From: an uncultured Blautia sp.
Lineage (GTDB): Bacteria > Bacillota > Clostridia > Lachnospirales > Lachnospiraceae
Assembly (NCBI GenBank): GCA_900539525.1
Contig: UQCM01000044.1
Coordinates: 1 to 23,978, forward strand
Direction: 5' to 3'
DNA: 23,978 nt
Made by a program: the position numbers and the translations under genes. The notes under the pieces are model-generated. The model saw only the letters and a program-made list of their open reading frames with translations. It was not told the DNA's origin and did not search any database. Positions 21,963 through 23,978 of the stretch are shown here, one piece after another; position 1 is the stretch's first letter; each line of letters opens with the position of its first letter.

Positions 21963-21991
21963 AACAGTAACGATAACAGTAACAATAACAG
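21963..21991 (+). repeat. 12-bp tandem repeat in the ybaK-ridA gap
   Basis: AACAGTAACGAT (21963-21974), AACAGTAACAAT (21975-21986) and AACAG (21987-21991) form 2.4 head-to-tail units differing at one base. The unit contains the AACAGTAAC end motif of the palindromic repeats. The ridA ribosome binding site (AGAGAGG) follows within 10 nt. Confidence 0.75.
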
Positions 21992-22009
21992 AAAGAGAGG
22001 TATCGGATC

Positions 22010-22387
22010 ATGGCAAGAGAGAACATTCATACAGACAATGCGCCAAAGGCGGTAGGACCTTATGTACAGGCAGTGAAGGCAGGAGGAGTGATCTACTGCT
22101 CCGGACAGCTGGGACTGAACCCGGCAGACGGAAAGCTGGCAGAGGGCGTGGAGGCTCAGGCTCACCAGTCCCTGAAAAATCTGGGCGCTGTTTTAAAGGA
22201 AGCAGGAAGTGATTACAGCAAGGTCTTAAAGACATCCATTTTTCTTGCAGATATCAATGATTTTGCAGTGGTAAATGAGGTATACAGATCCTATTTTGAC
22301 GGTGCATTCCCGGCACGTTCCTGTGTGCAGGTTGCAAAGCTGCCTCTGGGCGGTCTGGTTGAAATCGAGTGTATTGCAGAAGCATAA
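22010..22387 (+). CDS. ridA: RidA family 2-iminobutanoate/2-iminopropanoate deaminase
   Basis: RidA hydrolyses reactive enamine/imine intermediates released by PLP enzymes such as threonine dehydratase to 2-oxoacids and ammonia. The 125 residues match the family length. Visible are GPYVQAVKAGGVIYCSGQLG, NLGAVLKEAG and PARSCVQVAKLPLGGLVEIE, with the substrate-binding R103 and E120. AGAGAGG upstream supports ATG 22010. It lies 68 bp after the ybaK-like gene and 81 bp before pepD, probably in one operon. Confidence 0.92.
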   Translation: MARENIHTDNAPKAVGPYVQAVKAGGVIYCSGQLGLNPADGKLAEGVEAQAHQSLKNLGAVLKEAGSDYSKVLKTSIFLADINDFAVVNEVYRSYFDGAFPARSCVQVAKLPLGGLVEIECIAEA

Positions 22388-22452
22388 AAGAAAGTTCAGG
22401 CATAAAGAAAGTTCAGTTATAAAGGAAAGCTCAGTTATATAGGTGAGTTCGG
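22382..22452 (+). repeat. Degenerate 17-18-bp tandem repeat in the ridA-pepD gap
   Basis: Four head-to-tail units lie at 22382-22399, 22400-22416, 22417-22434 and 22435-22452. The consensus is roughly (G/T)(C/T)ATAAAGAAAGTTCAG, and the units decay toward pepD. The first unit includes the ridA stop codon. Each unit carries a purine-rich core resembling a Shine-Dalgarno sequence and an in-frame TAA or TAT. Confidence 0.8.
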
Positions 22453-22468
22453 CAGTCGGAGGTAACGT

Positions 22469-23917
22469 ATGGCAGTATTAAGCGGTTTGAAACCGGAACG
22501 GGTTTTTTACTATTTTGAGGAAATCTGTAAAATTCCTCACGGATCCCATAACACACAGCAGATCAGTGACTATCTGGTGGACTTTGCAAAGGAGAGGAAT
22601 CTTTCCTGCACCAGAGATGAGAGTAACAATGTGGTGATCAGAAAGCCGGCATCTGCCGGATATGAGAATGCCCCGGTGGTTATCCTGCAGGGGCACAGTG
22701 ATATGGTGTGTGAAAAGGTACCGGGTTCGGAACATGACTTTACGAAGGACGGTCTGAAGCTTATGATCAGGGGCGACCGCATCTGTGCGGAAGGGACGAC
22801 GCTCGGAGGCGATGATGGAATTGCGGTGGCATACGCACTGGCCATTCTGGAGGATGATTCCTTAAAACATCCGGCTTTGGAGGTCGTCATTACGTCAGAT
22901 GAGGAGGTGGGACTTCTGGGAGCGACAGCTCTCGATACCTCCGGACTTAAGGGGACCTGTATGATCAATATAGACTCTGAGGAAGAGGGAAAGCTCTGGA
23001 TCAGCTGTGCTGGCGGATTATCCACGACCAGTGAGATTCCGGTGGAGCATCTGGATGCGGAGGGTATGAAGTACCGGGTGGTGATCGATGGACTCACAGG
23101 CGGCCATTCCGGTGCGGAAATCGATAAGAACCGTGCCAATGCCATCAAGCTGATGGGGCAGTTTCTGTTTGAACTGTCCCGGGGGACGGAGTTCTACCTG
23201 ACAGAGCTGGCCGGAGGTCAGAAGGATAATGCGATCCCGAGATCTGCCTGTGCAGAATTTCTTGCAGGTGCCGATGCGAAAGAAGAGATTGAAGGGGCAG
23301 CCTCTGTTTTTCAGGAAAATATCAGGAAAGAGTACTGTGGAACGGATGAGGGGATTTCCGTGAAGGTGGAAGTGAAAGGCGAATCGGCAGAGCAGGTGCT
23401 GACACCGTTCGCCCAGCAGAAGATTTTCTTTTTCCTGGTACAGATTCCTTACGGTGTCCAGAAGATGAGCGGCAGGATCGGGAATCTGGTGGAGACCTCC
23501 ATGAATCCGGGCATCCTGTGTCTTACGAAGGATGTGTGTAAAGTGGTGGCAAGCATCCGCAGCTCTGTGGGAAGTGCAAAGGAGGCGCTGGCAGCGAAGG
23601 TACAGTATCTGACAGAATTTCTGGGAGGAACCTTCACACCGGAAGGTGCCTATCCGGCCTGGGAGTACAAAGAGGACTCGAAGCTTCGTGTACTCATGGA
23701 GGATACTTATGAGGAGTTATTCGGGGAAAAACCGGAGGTGAAAGCGATTCACGCAGGCCTGGAGTGCGGTATTTTCTATGAAAAGATACCGGGACTGGAC
23801 TGTGTATCCTTTGGACCGGACATGTCGGATATCCATACCACGGAGGAGACACTTTCCATTTCCTCTACGGAACGTATGTGGAACTATCTGCTGAAGGTTC
23901 TGGAAAATATCCGGTAG
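22469..23917 (+). CDS. pepD: Aminoacyl-histidine dipeptidase (peptidase D, M20 family)
   Basis: This cytosolic zinc dipeptidase of 482 residues cleaves Xaa-His and other dipeptides; PepD proteins are about 485 residues. Metal-binding residues are visible: H76 in GHSDMV, D115 in GGDDG, E145/E146 in SDEEVGLLGA, D169 in NIDSEE and H456 near the C-terminus. The inserted lid domain lies between, with LTGGHSGAEIDKNRANAIK. GGAGG precedes ATG 22469. It ends 9 bp before the terminal repeat copy at 23927, and no separate terminator is visible. Confidence 0.95.
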   Translation: MAVLSGLKPERVFYYFEEICKIPHGSHNTQQISDYLVDFAKERNLSCTRDESNNVVIRKPASAGYENAPVVILQGHSDMVCEKVPGSEHDFTKDGLKLMIRGDRICAEGTTLGGDDGIAVAYALAILEDDSLKHPALEVVITSDEEVGLLGATALDTSGLKGTCMINIDSEEEGKLWISCAGGLSTTSEIPVEHLDAEGMKYRVVIDGLTGGHSGAEIDKNRANAIKLMGQFLFELSRGTEFYLTELAGGQKDNAIPRSACAEFLAGADAKEEIEGAASVFQENIRKEYCGTDEGISVKVEVKGESAEQVLTPFAQQKIFFFLVQIPYGVQKMSGRIGNLVETSMNPGILCLTKDVCKVVASIRSSVGSAKEALAAKVQYLTEFLGGTFTPEGAYPAWEYKEDSKLRVLMEDTYEELFGEKPEVKAIHAGLECGIFYEKIPGLDCVSFGPDMSDIHTTEETLSISSTERMWNYLLKVLENIR

Positions 23918-23926
23918 GATCATATT

Positions 23927-23978
23927 GTAACTATTCAGAGTCCATTCGCAAAATCGCCTCTGCGAGGCTTTCCTTTTG
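23927..23978 (-). repeat. Dispersed structured repeat, copy 4 (inverted, cut by window end)
   Basis: The reverse complement matches copy 1 at 1-51 almost exactly, including the GCCTC-gca-GAGGC hairpin; the visible difference is GAATAGTTAC instead of GAACAGTTAC. The element continues beyond the window. It follows pepD directly, and its hairpin may double as a weak terminator. Confidence 0.8.

Noticed and set aside
22382..22452. CRISPR-like array
   Set aside because: Units are contiguous without spacers and are degenerate.

Overview
The window reads as a chromosomal piece of a Gram-positive anaerobe, most likely a gut Lachnospiraceae. The evidence is strong AGGAGG-type ribosome binding sites, sigma70/A-type promoters, oxygen-independent thiamine enzymes (ThiH rather than ThiO, and the short ThiC), a PFL-activase-like radical SAM protein and a ferredoxin-fused aldo/keto reductase. 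Both window ends lie inside copies of one dispersed repeat, in opposite orientation, so this may be a complete draft contig that broke at repeats.

Layout. Positions 1-3711 hold a repeat copy, a promoter with a palindromic site just upstream, and a three-gene polyol operon: a zinc polyol dehydrogenase, a GPH-family sugar/polyol symporter and a PfkB sugar kinase. Together these would take up a polyol such as sorbitol, oxidise it to a ketose and phosphorylate it. Tail-to-tail with it is an alanine/glycine:cation symporter on the minus strand. Next come a 152-bp structured, MITE-like repeat, an apparent glutamate dehydrogenase C-terminal remnant, a MOFRL-type glycerate kinase, and a fusion of a PAS domain with a ketopantoate-reductase-like enzyme. 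A strong bidirectional terminator separates this from proA on the minus strand.

Positions 9454-12639 hold a gene-poor gap with an orphan strong terminator, an AAA-ATPase-like/PD-(D/E)XK protein of a family common in gut anaerobes, and a PflA-like radical SAM protein.

Positions 12669-19388 are a complete thiamine biosynthesis operon under a consensus promoter, a TPP riboswitch and an intrinsic terminator: thiC, thiD, thiE, thiS, thiF, thiG, thiH and a tenI-like thiazole tautomerase. ThiC makes the pyrimidine HMP-P and ThiD phosphorylates it. ThiS, ThiF, ThiG and ThiH build the thiazole, TenI isomerises it, and ThiE joins the two halves. A long bidirectional terminator closes the operon.

Positions 19546-23917 hold, on the minus strand, an aldo/keto reductase with Fe-S cysteine clusters and an unknown membrane protein, and on the plus strand a housekeeping trio: a YbaK-type tRNA editing protein, a RidA imine deaminase and a PepD dipeptidase. 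Their two gaps contain short degenerate tandem repeats. The most unusual coding item is the PAS-reductase fusion. The most unusual non-coding items are the structured repeat family, the orphan terminator and the gdhA remnant.
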